This document shows, piece after piece, positions 42,777 through 54,414 of a stretch of 64,000 nt of DNA. How positions within the stretch are numbered: position 1 is the stretch's first letter; every line of letters begins with the position of its first letter. The stretch is from Enterobacter sp. Ag1 (GTDB lineage: Bacteria; Pseudomonadota; Gammaproteobacteria; Enterobacterales; Enterobacteriaceae). The notes beneath the pieces were generated by a model. That model ran no database searches, was not told the DNA's origin, and saw only the letters and a list, made by a program, of their open reading frames with translations. The stretch spans positions 62,022 to 126,021 of the forward strand of contig AKXM01000003.1 of the NCBI GenBank assembly GCA_000277545.1. Reading direction: 5' to 3'. Position numbers and translations under genes: made by a program.

Positions 42777-43700
42777 ATGACGAACTTACCGCAATTCTCC
42801 CGTGCATTACTGCACCCGCGCTATTGGCTCACCTGGCTGGGCATCGGCTTTTTATACCTGCTGGTGCAGCTCCCCTACCCGGTGCTTTATCGCATCGGCT
42901 GCGGGCTGGGCCGGCTGGCAAAACGCCTGATGAAACGTCGCGCGAAAATAGCCTACCGCAATCTTGAACTCTGCTTCCCGGACATGAGCGAGGAAAAACG
43001 CGAGCAGATGGTGATCGCCAACTTCGAGTCAGTCGGTATGGGGCTGATTGAGACCGGCATGGCCTGGTTCTGGTCTACGGAGCGCATCAATAAATGGTGC
43101 CACTACGAAGGCGTGGATATTGTTAAAGGCATCGAGAAAACGGGCCAGGGCATTTTGCTGATTGGCATTCACTTCCTGACGCTGGAGCTGGGCGCCCGTA
43201 TTTTCGGCATTAAAACGCCGGGCATCGGCGTTTACCGCCCAAACGACAACCCACTGCTGGACTGGCTGCAGACCTGGGGGCGCATGCGCTCCAATAAGAG
43301 CATGATTGACCGCAAAGATCTGAAAGGCATGATCCGCGCGCTGAAAAATGGCGACATCATCTGGTATGCCCCGGACCACGATTACGGCCCGAGAGGCAGC
43401 GAGTTTGTACCGTTCTTTGCCGTTGAACAAGCTGCGACCACCACGGGAACCTACACGCTCGCCAAACTCTCCGGCGCCTGCGCCGTGCCGTTTGTTCCGC
43501 GTCGCCTGCCGGGCGGCAAAGGCTACGAGCTGACGATTATTCAGCCAGAGCTGAACCCACCTCTTGACAGCCCGGAAGCAACGGCACGCTGGATGAACAA
43601 AATTGTAGAGAAGTGCATCCTGATGGCACCGGAGCAGTATATGTGGCTGCATCGCCGCTTTAAGACGCGCCCGGAAGGTATGCCCGACCGTTACCAATAA
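42777..43700 (+). CDS. lpxL: Lipid A lauroyl acyltransferase LpxL (HtrB)
   Basis: 307-residue inner-membrane Kdo2-lipid IVA lauroyltransferase, adding the first secondary acyl chain of lipid A from acyl-ACP. One N-terminal membrane anchor (about 15-35) and the HX4E motif HFLTLE (H132/E137) are visible, with [19 protein letters not shown]. The ATG at 42777 gives the E. coli form (306 aa). Uses the AcpP made at the left of the window. Confidence 0.96.
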   Translation: MTNLPQFSRALLHPRYWLTWLGIGFLYLLVQLPYPVLYRIGCGLGRLAKRLMKRRAKIAYRNLELCFPDMSEEKREQMVIANFESVGMGLIETGMAWFWSTERINKWCHYEGVDIVKGIEKTGQGILLIGIHFLTLELGARIFGIKTPGIGVYRPNDNPLLDWLQTWGRMRSNKSMIDRKDLKGMIRALKNGDIIWYAPDHDYGPRGSEFVPFFAVEQAATTTGTYTLAKLSGACAVPFVPRRLPGGKGYELTIIQPELNPPLDSPEATARWMNKIVEKCILMAPEQYMWLHRRFKTRPEGMPDRYQ

Positions 43701-43710
43701 TGCTTAACAG

Positions 43711-43734
43711 CCGCCTTTTAAGGCGGTTTTTTTT
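43711..43734 (+). terminator. lpxL terminator
   Basis: Stem CCGCCTT / AAGGCGG followed by eight T residues, ten bases past the stop. Confidence 0.9.
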
Positions 43735-43848
43735 GCCTTAGTTTGATCGAAAAAGCCCTTTGATTTGCCAGCCCAATGCCAACAGGCGCATAATTAGCAG
43801 AGTAATAATTCCCTCTCTTCTCTTTGGCACTGGCAACTTCGGAGCGGT

Positions 43849-45075
43849 ATGACTCCCCCTGACAGCACTATCAACTGGAAGCGTAATCTGGCCGTCGTCT
43901 GGGTTGGCTGCTTCCTGACCGGCGCGGCATTCAGCCTGGTCATGCCCTTCCTCCCGCTTTACGTTGAGCAACTCGGCGTCACCGGCCACAGCCAGCTGAA
44001 CATGTGGTCCGGGCTGGTCTTTAGCATTACCTTCCTGTTTTCTGCCGTGGCATCCCCTTTCTGGGGTGGGCTTGCCGATCGTAAAGGCCGAAAACTTATG
44101 CTGCTGCGTTCCGCGCTTGGCATGTCTGTCGTCATGCTGATGATGGGTCTCGCACAAAACATTTGGCAATTTCTGGCGCTTAGGGCCTTACTTGGCCTGC
44201 TGGGTGGATTTGTCCCTAATGCCAACGCACTGATCGCCACCCAAATACCACGCCATAAAAGCGGCTGGGCACTTGGCACGCTGTCTACGGGAGCGGTCAG
44301 CGGCGCGCTGCTAGGCCCGCTGATGGGTGGCCTGATGGCGGACAGCTACGGGCTACGCTCGGTGTTCTTCATCACCTCGCTGGTGCTGTTTATCTGCTTC
44401 GTGATGACGCTGTTTTTTATTCGCGAGTCGTTCACGCCCGTTTCCAAAAAAGACATGCTGCACGCCCGCCAGGTACTCACCTCATTAAAAAATCCCCGCC
44501 TGGTACTGAGTCTGTTTGTCACCACGATGATCATCCAGGTTGCCACCGGTTCTATCGCGCCTATCCTGACGCTCTACGTGCGCGATCTGGCCGGTAACGT
44601 CAGCAATCTGGCGTTTATTAGCGGGATGATTGCTTCCGTGCCCGGCGTAGCGGCGCTGATCAGTGCCCCAAGACTCGGCAAGCTGGGCGATCGCATTGGG
44701 CCGGAAAAGATCCTGATTGGCGCGCTGGTGATCTCCGTTTTGCTGCTCATCCCGATGTCGTTGGTACAAAACCCGTGGCAGCTCGGGGTCTTACGCTTCT
44801 TGCTCGGTGCCGCCGACGGGGCGCTGCTCCCCGCCGTGCAAACGCTACTGGTCTATAACTCTTCCAGCCAAATCTCGGGCCGTATTTTCAGCTACAACCA
44901 GTCGTTCCGCGATATTGGCAACGTCACCGGTCCGCTGCTCGGCGCCGCCGTTTCCGCCAGCTACGGCTTCCGCACCGTGTTCCTGGTCACCGCCAGCGTG
45001 GTGCTGTTTAACGCCCTTTACTCATGGATGACGCTGCGCCAGCCTGCCGAACGACTCCGTATTCCGGGGGAATAA
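43849..45075 (+). CDS. mdtG: MFS multidrug transporter MdtG
   Basis: 408-residue, 12-transmembrane efflux protein (E. coli YceE/MdtG, 408 aa). The loop motif [16 protein letters not shown] is at about residues 75-90. Overproduction of the E. coli protein gives fosfomycin and deoxycholate resistance, and it belongs to the mar/sox regulon. The ATG follows GGAGCGGT. No clear marbox was identified by eye. Confidence 0.95.
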   Translation: MTPPDSTINWKRNLAVVWVGCFLTGAAFSLVMPFLPLYVEQLGVTGHSQLNMWSGLVFSITFLFSAVASPFWGGLADRKGRKLMLLRSALGMSVVMLMMGLAQNIWQFLALRALLGLLGGFVPNANALIATQIPRHKSGWALGTLSTGAVSGALLGPLMGGLMADSYGLRSVFFITSLVLFICFVMTLFFIRESFTPVSKKDMLHARQVLTSLKNPRLVLSLFVTTMIIQVATGSIAPILTLYVRDLAGNVSNLAFISGMIASVPGVAALISAPRLGKLGDRIGPEKILIGALVISVLLLIPMSLVQNPWQLGVLRFLLGAADGALLPAVQTLLVYNSSSQISGRIFSYNQSFRDIGNVTGPLLGAAVSASYGFRTVFLVTASVVLFNALYSWMTLRQPAERLRIPGE

Positions 45076-45169
45076 ATCTCCGACTTGCAGATTTGCCAAC
45101 AGCGTCAACAATTAACTGGAAATCGTAACGGAGCAGTCGCTCCCCGACCTTTGCCACAAGGAGATAACC

Positions 45170-45544
45170 ATGAGCATGTATGCAACCCTGGAAGAAGCCA
45201 TTGATGCCGCGCGGGAGCAGTATCTTGCCGATAACCCGAGCGTGGATGAAGAGAGCGCCAGCGTCGAGCAATTCAATTTCCAGAAGTACGTTTTGCAGGA
45301 TGGTGACATCATGTGGCAGGCCGAGTTCTTTACCGACGACAGCGAGGAAGGCGAATGCCTGCCGATGCTCAGTGGGGAAGCGGCGCAAAGCGTGTTTGAC
45401 GGTGATTTCGATGAGATTGAACTGCGCCAGGAATGGCTGGAAGAGAATACGCTGCACGAATGGGACGAAGGTGAATTTCAGCTCGAGCCGCCGCTGGACA
45501 CCGAAGAAGGTCGCACGGCGGCAGACGAGTGGGATGAGCGCTAG
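45170..45544 (+). CDS. mysB: Acidic stress protein MysB
   Basis: 124-residue very acidic protein with MSMYATLEEAIDAAREQYLA at the start and a C-terminal Glu/Asp-rich tail ending in DEWDER, as in E. coli MysB (124 aa). It was found as a multicopy suppressor of secretion defects; its biochemical role is unknown. A strong AAGGAGATAACC ribosome site precedes the ATG. Convergent with yceK, stops four bases apart. Confidence 0.94.
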   Translation: MSMYATLEEAIDAAREQYLADNPSVDEESASVEQFNFQKYVLQDGDIMWQAEFFTDDSEEGECLPMLSGEAAQSVFDGDFDEIELRQEWLEENTLHEWDEGEFQLEPPLDTEEGRTAADEWDER

Positions 45545-45547
45545 CCG

Positions 45548-45778
45548 TTATTCATACGGCCCGTGGCTGGCGTCAATCGGCAACAGCAAAGTGTCAAAGA
45601 TCAGCGAAAACGGCAGGTCGAGCACGGTAATATAGCGCCATGCGCCCTCGCGTACATCCCAGCGCACGCCGGGGTAATATTGGTTCCCGTGCCCTTGCCC
45701 CGGCACCGTCCGGCTAATAATGCTGCCGCAGCCGCTTAGCAGAAACGCCATCATCAGTACCGCAATTATTTTACCCAC
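45548..45778 (-). CDS. yceK: DUF1375 lipoprotein YceK
   Basis: 76-residue lipoprotein: signal ending in lipobox LSGC, then GSIISRTVPGQGHGNQYYPG and PFSLIFDTLLLPIDASHGPY. I take the GTG at 45778 because AGGAG lies seven bases upstream and the length matches E. coli YceK (75 aa); an ATG further upstream lacks a ribosome site and a second ATG (MMAFLL) would shorten the signal. Function unknown. Confidence 0.88.
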   Translation of the reverse strand: MGKIIAVLMMAFLLSGCGSIISRTVPGQGHGNQYYPGVRWDVREGAWRYITVLDLPFSLIFDTLLLPIDASHGPYE

Positions 45779-45831
45779 ACATGCACTCCTGTTCAGAACG
45801 CGCTGAGTATAACCATCGCCGAATAAAAGGC

Positions 45832-45860
45832 AAAAAAATGCCGACCCTGAGGTCGGCATT
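45832..45860 (-). terminator. opgGH terminator
   Basis: Perfect 10-bp repeat AATGCCGACC / GGTCGGCATT with a CTGA loop; the minus strand runs into seven T residues, 17 bases past the opgH stop. Confidence 0.92.
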
Positions 45861-45877
45861 ATCACTTCTTTAAGGCC

Positions 45878-48409
45878 TTACTTTGCCGTCAGCGCCAGCG
45901 GGTTTAGCTGCAGCTTTCTGTAGCTCTCCACCCAGGAAGAATAACGCTCCGGGTTCGCCCACACGCGGTAATGCAAGCGCGACATGGTCATCGGGTCGCT
46001 CAGCAGAACCAGGCGGCGGTCGCGGTTGAGTTTGTCCGGCGTTTCGTTCAGCGCCTGCTCAACGTGACGGTCTCGGGCAATCTCCAGCACCAGACTCTTA
46101 CGGTGACGAGCCGTGGCCATCGCCGTGCTCAGGGCGTTAAACGACGGGTTAAATACCGCGTGCATAAAGCCATCGTCCAGCGTACGGCTGCGGTTCAGCT
46201 CCAGATAGTTCTCGGTGTCCACCAGCACCTGCGGCGGGGAATACTCTTCCGGGATCAGGAACAGCTTCCAGCGCTTGGTGCGCAGGCCGAGGCTCGCCCG
46301 GCTTGAAAGCACGGAGACGAACGGCGACAGGATCAGCGAGAAGACAATCGGTGCCAGCCAGAACAGGAAGCGCAGATCCAGCCAGGCCATGCCCACTGCC
46401 CAGACCAGGCCCAGCAGCAGCTGAGAACCATGGCGCATAAAGGCTTCACCCCACGGCGTGGAGTCATCGTCACGCTGCGGCGAGTTCCAGACCACTTCCC
46501 AGCCCAGGAACGCGCTGACCACAAACACGGTGTGGAACAGCATACGCACCGGTGCCAGCAGCACGGAGAACAGCACTTCAAGCAGCAGTGAACAGGTCAC
46601 TCGCAGGAAGCCGCCGTACTCTTTAGAACCTTTGCACCAGATAAGAATGATGCTCAGCAGCTTAGGCAGGAACAGCAGAACCATGGTCGAGGCAAATAGC
46701 GCAATCGCCAGCTCAGGACGCCACTGCGGCCAGACCGGGAACAGCTGTCTAGGCTGGAGGAAGTACTGCGGCTCGGTCAGAGCATGTACAACCTGCAGCG
46801 CGGTAGAGAGCGCCAGGAACATAAACCACAATGGGGCAGACAGATAGGACATGACGCCGGTCAGGAACACCGCGCGGTGAACCGGGTGCATACCTTTGAC
46901 CAGGAACAGACGGAAGTTCATCAGGTTACCCTGGCACCAGCGGCGATCGCGTTTCAGCTCGTCCAGCAGGTTCGGCGGCAGTTCTTCGTATGAGCCAGGC
47001 AGGTCGTAAGCAATCCACACGCCCCAGCCGGCACGGCGCATCAGCGCGGCTTCGACGAAGTCATGGGAAAGAATCGACCCGGCAAAGTTACCTTCACCCG
47101 GCAGCGGCGCCAGCGCACAGTGTTCAATGAACGGCTTCACGCGAATAATGGCGTTGTGGCCCCAGTAGTGGGATTCCCCCAACTGCCAGAAGTGCAGGCC
47201 CGCAGTAAAGAGCGGCCCGTAGACACGGGTAGCAAACTGCTGGCAGCGCGCATACAGCGTGTCCATGCCGGAGGCTTTGGGCGAAGACTGAATAATACCG
47301 GCCTTCGGGTTCGCTTCCATCAGGCGCACGAGGTTGGTCAGGCAATCACCGCTCATGACGGAGTCGGCGTCCAGCACCACCATGTAGCTGTACTGGTTCC
47401 CCCAGCGACGGCAGAAGTCATCGATGTTGCCGCTTTTACGCTTCACGCGGCGACGGCGACGGCGATAGAAGATCTGCCCTTCGCCCTGCACTTCCGCAAT
47501 CAGCTCCATCCAGGCTTTTTGCTCCGCAACGCAGATATCCGGGTTGTAGCTGTCGCTCAGGATATACACATCGAAGTGCGCCTGCTGCCCGGTGGCTTTG
47601 ACGGATTCCCACGTCGCACGCAGTCCAGCAAACACGCGATCGACGTCTTCATTACAAATCGGCATGATAAGCGCGGTACGGTGCTCGGGGTTGATGGGCT
47701 CATCCCCCACCGTTGACGCAGAAATGCTGTATTTGTCTTTGCCCATCAGCAACTGCAGGAAGCCCATCAGCGCGGTCCAGAAACCGGCAGAGACCCAGCA
47801 GAACAGCACGGCAAACAGGATCAGGATGCCGCTTTGCAGAATGTACGGCAGCAGCTGCATGAAGGAGACCCACAGATCCTGTCCCCCCATGTCCGCCGGG
47901 TTAATCAGCGCCCAGCCCTGGTACGGAAGGATCGTCTTCATGTACCAGGTTGCGACCACGGTTTGGGCCAGCGTGAGGATCAGCAGAATGTAGCGGCGAA
48001 TCGTGCCGACGGTACGCCATTTCTGCTCAGAGGCCTCTTCTTCTTTAGACGCGAACTTAGACTTCGTTTCGCGACCAAGCAGGCGATCCCAGAAGCGGCC
48101 AATCGGGTTGGTACGCCACGGGTCCGGGAACATAGAAGCACGCGTCGCTTTCGGCATCGCCTGAAGCTGGGTGCGCCCTTCATCATCGGTGATCAGCTGT
48201 TCGCCGCCGAGAGAACCCGGCCAGCTCGCCTCGAGACGAGCTTTTACCGAAGCCAGAGGAGAATCATCCGCTCGTTCAAAGTGGTGATGCTGCGCATCAA
48301 GCGCCTCATGCACCGCCTGAAGATCGGACGCAGGCAAAGCCGCCTTCTGCTCAGCAGAAAGCGGGAGTGCTTCGATGTAGTCAGGCCAGAATTCAGTAGA
48401 CTTATTCAT
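45878..48409 (-). CDS. opgH: Glucan biosynthesis glucosyltransferase OpgH (MdoH)
   Basis: 843-residue inner-membrane GT2 glucosyltransferase that polymerises beta-1,2-glucan from UDP-glucose for osmoregulated periplasmic glucans (E. coli 847 aa). The cytoplasmic catalytic domain has [12 protein letters not shown] and the (Q/R)xxRW motif DRRWCQGN; about eight membrane segments flank it. E. coli OpgH also moonlights as a nutrient-dependent FtsZ inhibitor through its N-terminus. The ATG at 48409 overlaps the end of opgG by eight bases, so they are coupled. Confidence 0.96.
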   Translation of the reverse strand: MNKSTEFWPDYIEALPLSAEQKAALPASDLQAVHEALDAQHHHFERADDSPLASVKARLEASWPGSLGGEQLITDDEGRTQLQAMPKATRASMFPDPWRTNPIGRFWDRLLGRETKSKFASKEEEASEQKWRTVGTIRRYILLILTLAQTVVATWYMKTILPYQGWALINPADMGGQDLWVSFMQLLPYILQSGILILFAVLFCWVSAGFWTALMGFLQLLMGKDKYSISASTVGDEPINPEHRTALIMPICNEDVDRVFAGLRATWESVKATGQQAHFDVYILSDSYNPDICVAEQKAWMELIAEVQGEGQIFYRRRRRRVKRKSGNIDDFCRRWGNQYSYMVVLDADSVMSGDCLTNLVRLMEANPKAGIIQSSPKASGMDTLYARCQQFATRVYGPLFTAGLHFWQLGESHYWGHNAIIRVKPFIEHCALAPLPGEGNFAGSILSHDFVEAALMRRAGWGVWIAYDLPGSYEELPPNLLDELKRDRRWCQGNLMNFRLFLVKGMHPVHRAVFLTGVMSYLSAPLWFMFLALSTALQVVHALTEPQYFLQPRQLFPVWPQWRPELAIALFASTMVLLFLPKLLSIILIWCKGSKEYGGFLRVTCSLLLEVLFSVLLAPVRMLFHTVFVVSAFLGWEVVWNSPQRDDDSTPWGEAFMRHGSQLLLGLVWAVGMAWLDLRFLFWLAPIVFSLILSPFVSVLSSRASLGLRTKRWKLFLIPEEYSPPQVLVDTENYLELNRSRTLDDGFMHAVFNPSFNALSTAMATARHRKSLVLEIARDRHVEQALNETPDKLNRDRRLVLLSDPMTMSRLHYRVWANPERYSSWVESYRKLQLNPLALTAK

Positions 48410-49955
48410 TGGCAGGCAGCTGGTAGCTCCAGGTTTCACTCAATGTCTGCTCGCCGTTAACCAGCGCAGCACGCATATCCGTCGTCTTCTTCTCGTCTTT
48501 CAGCTTCACGCGCAGCGTTAAACGCCAGCCTTTGTTGACTGGGTTATAGCGCACCTGGCTGTCAACGATCTCACCGTTATCGCCAATGCTGGTCTGTGCG
48601 GTGACCGGCGTGTCGGCTGGCAGTTTTTTCATCTCTGCCCCGGTAAAGTCCACCACAAACGCAATGGTGCCGTCCGGCTGGCGGATCAGGTTAGACTGCT
48701 TCACATCCCCGGTAGAACGGCGAGTTTGCAACACATACGCGTTATCCGGCGCATGCATTTTGTCTTCGTCGCGGCTAAAGGTGATGGTGTACTTAAAGTT
48801 CATCTCTTTGCCTGGGTCCGGCAGCTGATCCGGCGTCCAGTAAGCAACGATGTTGTCATTCGTTTCATCGTTGGTTGGGATTTCAACCAGCTCTACGCGG
48901 CCTTTACCCCAATCCCCGACCGGTGCAACCCACGCGCTAGGGCGCTGGTCGTAACGATCGTCTAAATCTTCAAAGCGGGAGAACTGACGGCCACGCTGCA
49001 GCAGGCCAAAGCCGACCGGGTTTTCCGTAGCGTAAGAGCTAACGGCCAGGTGTTTCGGGTTGTTCAGCGGACGCCAGATCCATTCCCCGTTACCGGCGTG
49101 AATAGACAGGCCGTTGGAGTCATGCAGTTCCGGGCGGAAATTGGTGGTTGGTGAAGGCTGATTTGGCCCGAACAGGAACATACTGGTCAGCGGCGCAACG
49201 CCCAGCTTGCCTACCTTGTCACGCAGGTAAACTTTCGACTGCACGTTCACCACGGTATCGCGCCCAGGGGTGATAACGAAACGATAAGCCCCGGTCGCTC
49301 GTGGGGAATCAAGCAGTGCATACAGGGTTAACGTTTTATCCGTTGGCTTTGGACGTTCAATCCAGTATTCGCGGAAGCGAGGGAACTCTTCACCAGACGG
49401 TAAAGCAGTATCAATCGCCAGTCCTCGGGCAGACAGGCCATACACCTGGCCGGCGCCAATTACGCGCAAGTAACTCGCTCCGAGCATGCTGACAATTTCG
49501 TCGTTCTTATCTTTGCTGTTGATCGGATAGAGCACTTTGAACCCGGCGAAACCGAGATCTTTTACGGTATCTTTATCGTGCTTTACATCACCGAAGTTAA
49601 AATAGTCCGGATTGTATTTGATCTGGTGCACCGCGGTGGCGGTCACTTCGTTGATGGTTACCGGCGTGTCGAAGTACATACCCTGATGGTAGAACTCGAG
49701 CTTGAATGGGGTCTTGATGTTGCTCCAGTAAGCTTTGTCGTGATTAAACTGGATCTGCTGGTAGTCCGCGTATTTCATCTCGCGGAATTGCGAAGGCAGG
49801 TTGCTTTTCGGTGCTTCGTAGCTCTTGCCCGCTAAGGTTTTCGCCTGTTTTGCGACATCGTCGATAGTGAACGCCCAAACCGAGGTGGTATAAAGGGACA
49901 ACATTACCGCAGCGCCAAGCCAGGACACTTTCATCATATTTGCTTTATGTTTCAT
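48402..49955 (-). CDS. opgG: Glucan biosynthesis periplasmic protein OpgG (MdoG)
   Basis: Periplasmic protein needed to make branched beta-1,6 glucan side chains. The signal region [20 protein letters not shown] ends at WA, then [20 protein letters not shown]; the rest is the OpgG beta-sandwich domain. From the ATG at 49955 (MKHKANMM) the protein has 517 residues; starting at 49937 gives 511, the E. coli database form. Ribosome-site evidence does not decide strongly. First gene of opgGH, divergent from opgC. Confidence 0.95.
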   Translation of the reverse strand: MKHKANMMKVSWLGAAVMLSLYTTSVWAFTIDDVAKQAKTLAGKSYEAPKSNLPSQFREMKYADYQQIQFNHDKAYWSNIKTPFKLEFYHQGMYFDTPVTINEVTATAVHQIKYNPDYFNFGDVKHDKDTVKDLGFAGFKVLYPINSKDKNDEIVSMLGASYLRVIGAGQVYGLSARGLAIDTALPSGEEFPRFREYWIERPKPTDKTLTLYALLDSPRATGAYRFVITPGRDTVVNVQSKVYLRDKVGKLGVAPLTSMFLFGPNQPSPTTNFRPELHDSNGLSIHAGNGEWIWRPLNNPKHLAVSSYATENPVGFGLLQRGRQFSRFEDLDDRYDQRPSAWVAPVGDWGKGRVELVEIPTNDETNDNIVAYWTPDQLPDPGKEMNFKYTITFSRDEDKMHAPDNAYVLQTRRSTGDVKQSNLIRQPDGTIAFVVDFTGAEMKKLPADTPVTAQTSIGDNGEIVDSQVRYNPVNKGWRLTLRVKLKDEKKTTDMRAALVNGEQTLSETWSYQLPANE

Positions 49956-50232
49956 ATTAACCAGCACATCCCCCTTTGTGTGCTTAAATCAATCTATCCA
50001 TTTTAATGGAAAGTTTTGCTTTCCGACAACCAAATCACCGCTTTGTTCAGCGTACTGGCTCAGGGTTTAAGCAAAATAAAGACAACTGCTTACGCTTTAA
50101 GAGTTCATCCTGGCGACAGGATGACATGCTTAGTGTAGGGTTGCCACGAATATGTAGACTGAACTGGACTTTTAGCCTGATGGGATAGGGTCTTAAGGAT
50201 AAGACGAATAGTCTGAAAATGTCTGGAGTATT

Positions 50233-51393
50233 ATGAGTAACGCACCGCAACAACGTGAGTTTTTCCTGGATTCTATTCGTGCATGGCTGATGCTGTTGGG
50301 CATTCCATTCCACATTTCGCTCATCTATTCGAGCCATCACTGGCACGTCAATAGCGCAGAACCCTCCGCGAGCCTGACGCTGTTTAATGATTTTATTCAC
50401 GCGTTTCGTATGCAGGTGTTCTTCGTTATTTCTGGCTATTTTTCCTACATGTTATTTCTGCGCTACCCGCTGAAACGCTGGTGGACAGTGCGTGTAGAGC
50501 GCGTCGGCATCCCGATGCTCACCGCAATACCGCTGCTGACGCTGCCTCAGTTCATGATGCTGCAGTACATCAACGACAAAACTGGCCTGTGGCATACGCT
50601 CACCGGCTATCAAAAATACAATACGCTGGTGTGGGAGCTTGTGTCTCACCTGTGGTTTTTACTGGTCCTGGTGATATTAACGACCCTGGGCATGGTTTTG
50701 TTTCAAAAAATTAATAATTTTATAATTAGAAACGAACAGAATAATAATTCACCAATTACCCTGGGAAAACTCTCACTTTTATTTCTCGGCTTCGGCATTT
50801 TATACGCCGCTATTCGCCGGACTATTTTTATTATCCACGCGCCGTTATTAAGCGACGGGCTGTTTAATTTCGTGGTGATGCAAACGCTGTTTTATCTGCC
50901 GTTCTTTATGCTTGGCGCGCTGACTTTCAAACGCGAGTCGCTGAAAATCCTGTTCACCACGCCTTCACGCTGGAGTCAGGTGGGCGCGGTCTTTGCGTTT
51001 GCCGCCTATTTATTAAACCAGCGCTACGGCAGCGGCGATGCCTGGATGTACGAAACGGAAAGCGTGATCACCATGCTGATGGGGCTATGGATGGTCAACG
51101 TCGTGTTTTCGCTGGGCTATAAAATGCTGAATTTTAAATCCGCGCGAGTGACCTATTTCGTTAATGCATCGCTGTTTATCTATCTGGTACACCATCCGCT
51201 CACGCTGTTCTTCGGCGCGTTTATCACGCCGCACATCACGTCCAATATTTTAGGTTTCTTCAGCGGGCTGGTCTTTGTAGTCGGCATCGCGCTGCTGCTT
51301 TACGAGCTGCACCTGCGAATTCCCCTGCTTCGTTTCCTGTTTTCAGGCAAGCCGAAGGAGAAGGCGGCGACGCCACAATCATTTGCGGGATAA
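50233..51393 (+). CDS. opgC: Glucan succinyltransferase OpgC (MdoC)
   Basis: 386-residue acyltransferase-3-family membrane protein with about ten transmembrane segments that transfers succinyl groups to periplasmic glucans. It begins [20 protein letters not shown] and has [11 protein letters not shown] and [20 protein letters not shown] typical of the family. GGAG lies before the ATG. A strong terminator follows. The 277-base gap to opgG holds divergent promoters. Confidence 0.95.
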   Translation: MSNAPQQREFFLDSIRAWLMLLGIPFHISLIYSSHHWHVNSAEPSASLTLFNDFIHAFRMQVFFVISGYFSYMLFLRYPLKRWWTVRVERVGIPMLTAIPLLTLPQFMMLQYINDKTGLWHTLTGYQKYNTLVWELVSHLWFLLVLVILTTLGMVLFQKINNFIIRNEQNNNSPITLGKLSLLFLGFGILYAAIRRTIFIIHAPLLSDGLFNFVVMQTLFYLPFFMLGALTFKRESLKILFTTPSRWSQVGAVFAFAAYLLNQRYGSGDAWMYETESVITMLMGLWMVNVVFSLGYKMLNFKSARVTYFVNASLFIYLVHHPLTLFFGAFITPHITSNILGFFSGLVFVVGIALLLYELHLRIPLLRFLFSGKPKEKAATPQSFAG

Positions 51394-51399
51394 CACACT

Positions 51400-51431
51400 A
51401 AAGGCCGGGTATGAACACCGGCCTTTTTTAT
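51400..51431 (+). terminator. opgC terminator
   Basis: 9-bp repeat AAAGGCCGG / CCGGCCTTT with a 9-base loop and a T run, seven bases past the stop. Confidence 0.9.
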
Positions 51432-51487
51432 CTCTGCGACGGAAATCTTAGCGGCCACAGATTGAAGTTTTATGAAGCTGTCGTGAT

Positions 51488-52018
51488 TTATTTATGACAC
51501 TCAGCCGCAATCTGCTGATAAATCTGCGTGTTCTCATCATCAAAGCAAACAAATACCACGCGCTCCGGCAGCGGGCGCAGACCAATGTATTTGTAAGCAA
51601 CATCCCACGCTATGCGTGCGGCCTGCGCTTTTGGAAAGCCATACACGCCGGTGCTGATGGCCGGAAAAGCAATTGAGCGGTAGCCGTTAGCGGCGGCTAA
51701 ATCCAGGCTGTTACGGTAGGCCAGTTCCAAAAGCTCGGCTTCGTTCTGCTCGCCGCCGTGCCAGACTGGCCCCACGGCGTGGATCACCGCTTTTACCGGA
51801 ATGTTCCCGGCCTCGGTAATCACCGCCTGACCCGGGGGACATTCGCCCTGCAGCTGGCGTACCGCTTTACAGGCTTCCAGCAGCGCAGGTCCGGCGGCGC
51901 GATGTATCGCCCCATCCACTCCCCCACCGCCCATCAGCGAAGGGTTTGCCGCGTTGACAATCACATCGACCTCAATCTGCGTGATGTCTCCCTGGACGAC
52001 CTGTATGCGTTCACTCAT
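51488..52018 (-). CDS. ymdB: Macrodomain O-acetyl-ADP-ribose deacetylase YmdB
   Basis: 176-residue macrodomain protein that hydrolyses O-acetyl-ADP-ribose; in E. coli it also restrains RNase III and biofilm formation. [20 protein letters not shown] (with catalytic Asn/Asp), GVYGFPK and AISTG loops are present. The ATG at 52018 follows GGAGAATGGTTA. In E. coli ymdB sits between ymdA and clsC; here clsC is absent and a siderophore block separates it from ymdA. Confidence 0.95.
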   Translation of the reverse strand: MSERIQVVQGDITQIEVDVIVNAANPSLMGGGGVDGAIHRAAGPALLEACKAVRQLQGECPPGQAVITEAGNIPVKAVIHAVGPVWHGGEQNEAELLELAYRNSLDLAAANGYRSIAFPAISTGVYGFPKAQAARIAWDVAYKYIGLRPLPERVVFVCFDDENTQIYQQIAAECHK

Positions 52019-52132
52019 TAACCATTCTCCAACTGTACTTTGCCGTAGTCTATTCTCGTCAGACGGGGCGCGTACATGACTATTATCGTTTCCGGACATT
52101 TCAACTTTTGAAAATCTCCGGATATCAGCCAC

Positions 52133-52154
52133 AAAAAACCCCGCCTTCACGGGG
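52133..52154 (-). terminator. Terminator after the siderophore receptor gene
   Basis: Stem CCCCG / CGGGG with a 6-base loop followed on the minus strand by TTTTTT, 15 bases past the receptor stop. Confidence 0.82.
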
Positions 52155-52168
52155 CCTTTGTTATTGGA

Positions 52169-54385
52169 TTAGAAATCAACAGTCATGGAAAGTTTCAGGG
52201 TGCGTGGGTCACTTTGCGTAATATACGCCCCGCTGTCGTCGACAGAAGCCCAGTATTTTTCGTTAGTCACGTTTTCGACGTTGGCGCGCCAGGTCAGCGT
52301 CTGTTCGTTAACCTTGGTGCTATAGCGCACGCCGAGATCGAGGCGAGTCCAGCCGTTCAGCTTAATGCTGTTGTCGGCGTTGGCGTATTGTGACCCGGTG
52401 CGCATTAGCGTCCCCGTCGCAGTCAGGTTCTGCACCCAAGGCAGATCCCATTCGCCGCCCACGGACCAGGAGTAACGCGGAACGCCGATCGCATCCTTAC
52501 CGTCGTTTGTCCCGCCGTTAGTCTTCACCATTTCTGGCTGAAGCCAAAGGGCACTTCCCAACAGGCGCACGCCGTACAGTGGCTCACCAAATACGTTCAG
52601 TTCCATACCGCGGCTGCGCTGTTCGCCATACAGGCCGTAAAGATTGTTGCTGTCGAGCATCCCCACCGGCTTTTCGATCTCAAACAGCGCCAGGCTACCG
52701 CCCACGCGGCCGAAGTCCATCTTCATGCCCACTTCGTTCTGCTTCGACTGCACAACCCCGACCACGTTTCCGGCATTGGTTGCTTTAGAGGTTGCTGTCG
52801 GCCCAGGCTGCAGCGCTTCAATGTGGTTCGCATAAAAAGAAACCGGCTCCCACGGCTTCACTACCAGGCCATAAACCGGCGTAACCTTGAAAGCATCAAA
52901 GCGTGTTTTAGGGTCTTCCACACCGGTATAGCTGTAGTTACGAACCCGCACGTCCTGGCGGCGAGCGCCCACGGTCAACAGCACCTTATCGTCCAGCGCG
53001 GAGAGCGTATCGGACAGCGAAACCCCGCTTGTTATCGTGCGGCTCCGCTGGGTCGGATCGTCCATATTGCTACCGGAAGCGACCGTCGGGAAACGGCTCA
53101 GGTCGAGATAAGACGGATCGTAGATATTATTCCCAACGGCGGTTTTGCTGGATGACATGGTGTAGGCCGCGCGGGTTTTACGGTAAACGCCGGAATAGCC
53201 GAGGTTCACGCTGTGGCCGATAAAGCCGGTATCAAATTTCCCCCGCACGCCGCCCATGCCGGAGAAAGCGTCGGCGATGTATCGCGTAGACAAACGAGTC
53301 TGGCTGGTGTTGCCCTTGTTATCAACAAACTTAGGCACGCTGTAATTGCCTCTTTCGTCGGTTTCGCTGGTGCCCAGCGCGCCATAAAGCGTCCAGCTGT
53401 TCGCCACATCATACTCGCTGTGCAACGCGGCAAAGCGAGAGCTCATGTCTGAATAAACCCACGGCTGCCCGTAGTTTGTTCGGTTATCCGGCACCTCAGG
53501 CATCTGCGTAATAGCGCCAACCCCCACCCCGATACGGCCATTGTGTACCGTCATCTTCTGGTAGCCGCCGTCGAACGACGTCCGCAGCCTGTCGCCTTTG
53601 TAATCCAGCCCAACGCTTGCCAACGATGTTCTGTTCTTCTGCTCGCGAACCTCACTCTCGCCTTCACGGTGCAGCAGGTTCACGCGGGCGCCAAACTGGT
53701 CGTTATCCCCAAACCTGCGGCCAGTATCCAAAGAGCCTCCAATCTGCGAACGCCCGGTGTAATCCACGCCAAGTTGGGTATGTGGTTCACTGCCTGCACG
53801 CTTGGGCTCAATATTAATGGCCCCGCCCACGCCAGACCCGCCCGGAGGAACACCGTTCAGGAAGGCCGTGGAGCCCTTAATCACCTCGATGCGTTCCGCA
53901 AGTGCCGTGCTGGTGATCTGCCGCGGCAATACGCCATACAGACCGCCGTAAGAAATATCATCCCCGTCTAACAGGAAACCGCGCACGCGGTACGACTCGC
54001 CAAAGTTACCGTAGCTGCGCACGGGCTGAATAGTCGCGTCATTACGGACAATGTCGCTGAGGGTATTGGCCTGCTTATCCTCGATCATTTTGGAGGTATA
54101 GCCGATGACGTTAAACGGCACGTTGCGCGCATCCTGCTCACCGAGCATGCCCAGGCGACCGCCATTGGCCACCTGCCCGTCCAGGTAAGCAGGCACCAGC
54201 TCGTTACCGCCTTCGCGAAACTGCGTATCCGGGGTCGCCGTGACGGTAATGGTCTCTTCTTTCACTAAAGCTTTTTGCTGAGGATTTTCCTGTGGCGCAG
54301 CGGCAACAGGCATGCAGGCGGCAGCGATCAACGCTGCGATCAGGCGCGGTTTAAACCCGGCCTGGCGAGGTGGTTGGTGAGGCAT
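52169..54385 (-). CDS. TonB-dependent siderophore receptor, FcuA-like
   Basis: 738-residue outer-membrane receptor. A signal sequence (about 1-29, ending VAAA) is followed by a TonB box-like EETITVTA near residue 44, the plug domain (about 70-195; YRVRGFLLDGDDISYGGLYG, ERIEVIKGSTAFLNGVPPGG) and a 22-strand barrel ending in the required C-terminal Phe (LSMTVDF). It resembles FcuA-type ferrichrome receptors. Tandem Fur-type boxes lie just upstream. It follows the FhuB-like gene by 190 bases with its own promoter, so hydroxamate import is the likely role; the exact siderophore is unknown. Confidence 0.88.
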   Translation of the reverse strand: MPHQPPRQAGFKPRLIAALIAAACMPVAAAPQENPQQKALVKEETITVTATPDTQFREGGNELVPAYLDGQVANGGRLGMLGEQDARNVPFNVIGYTSKMIEDKQANTLSDIVRNDATIQPVRSYGNFGESYRVRGFLLDGDDISYGGLYGVLPRQITSTALAERIEVIKGSTAFLNGVPPGGSGVGGAINIEPKRAGSEPHTQLGVDYTGRSQIGGSLDTGRRFGDNDQFGARVNLLHREGESEVREQKNRTSLASVGLDYKGDRLRTSFDGGYQKMTVHNGRIGVGVGAITQMPEVPDNRTNYGQPWVYSDMSSRFAALHSEYDVANSWTLYGALGTSETDERGNYSVPKFVDNKGNTSQTRLSTRYIADAFSGMGGVRGKFDTGFIGHSVNLGYSGVYRKTRAAYTMSSSKTAVGNNIYDPSYLDLSRFPTVASGSNMDDPTQRSRTITSGVSLSDTLSALDDKVLLTVGARRQDVRVRNYSYTGVEDPKTRFDAFKVTPVYGLVVKPWEPVSFYANHIEALQPGPTATSKATNAGNVVGVVQSKQNEVGMKMDFGRVGGSLALFEIEKPVGMLDSNNLYGLYGEQRSRGMELNVFGEPLYGVRLLGSALWLQPEMVKTNGGTNDGKDAIGVPRYSWSVGGEWDLPWVQNLTATGTLMRTGSQYANADNSIKLNGWTRLDLGVRYSTKVNEQTLTWRANVENVTNEKYWASVDDSGAYITQSDPRTLKLSMTVDF

Positions 54386-54414
54386 TGAAATTTCCTGGTA
54401 AAATAAAAATAATT

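Noticed and set aside
42673..42780. Possible 35-residue upstream peptide before lpxL (MKYQALRRRVFWLCAKKCHN...)
   Set aside because: No Shine-Dalgarno and no recognised homologue; it overlaps the lpxL start by a few bases, which could be leader control, but I see no direct support.
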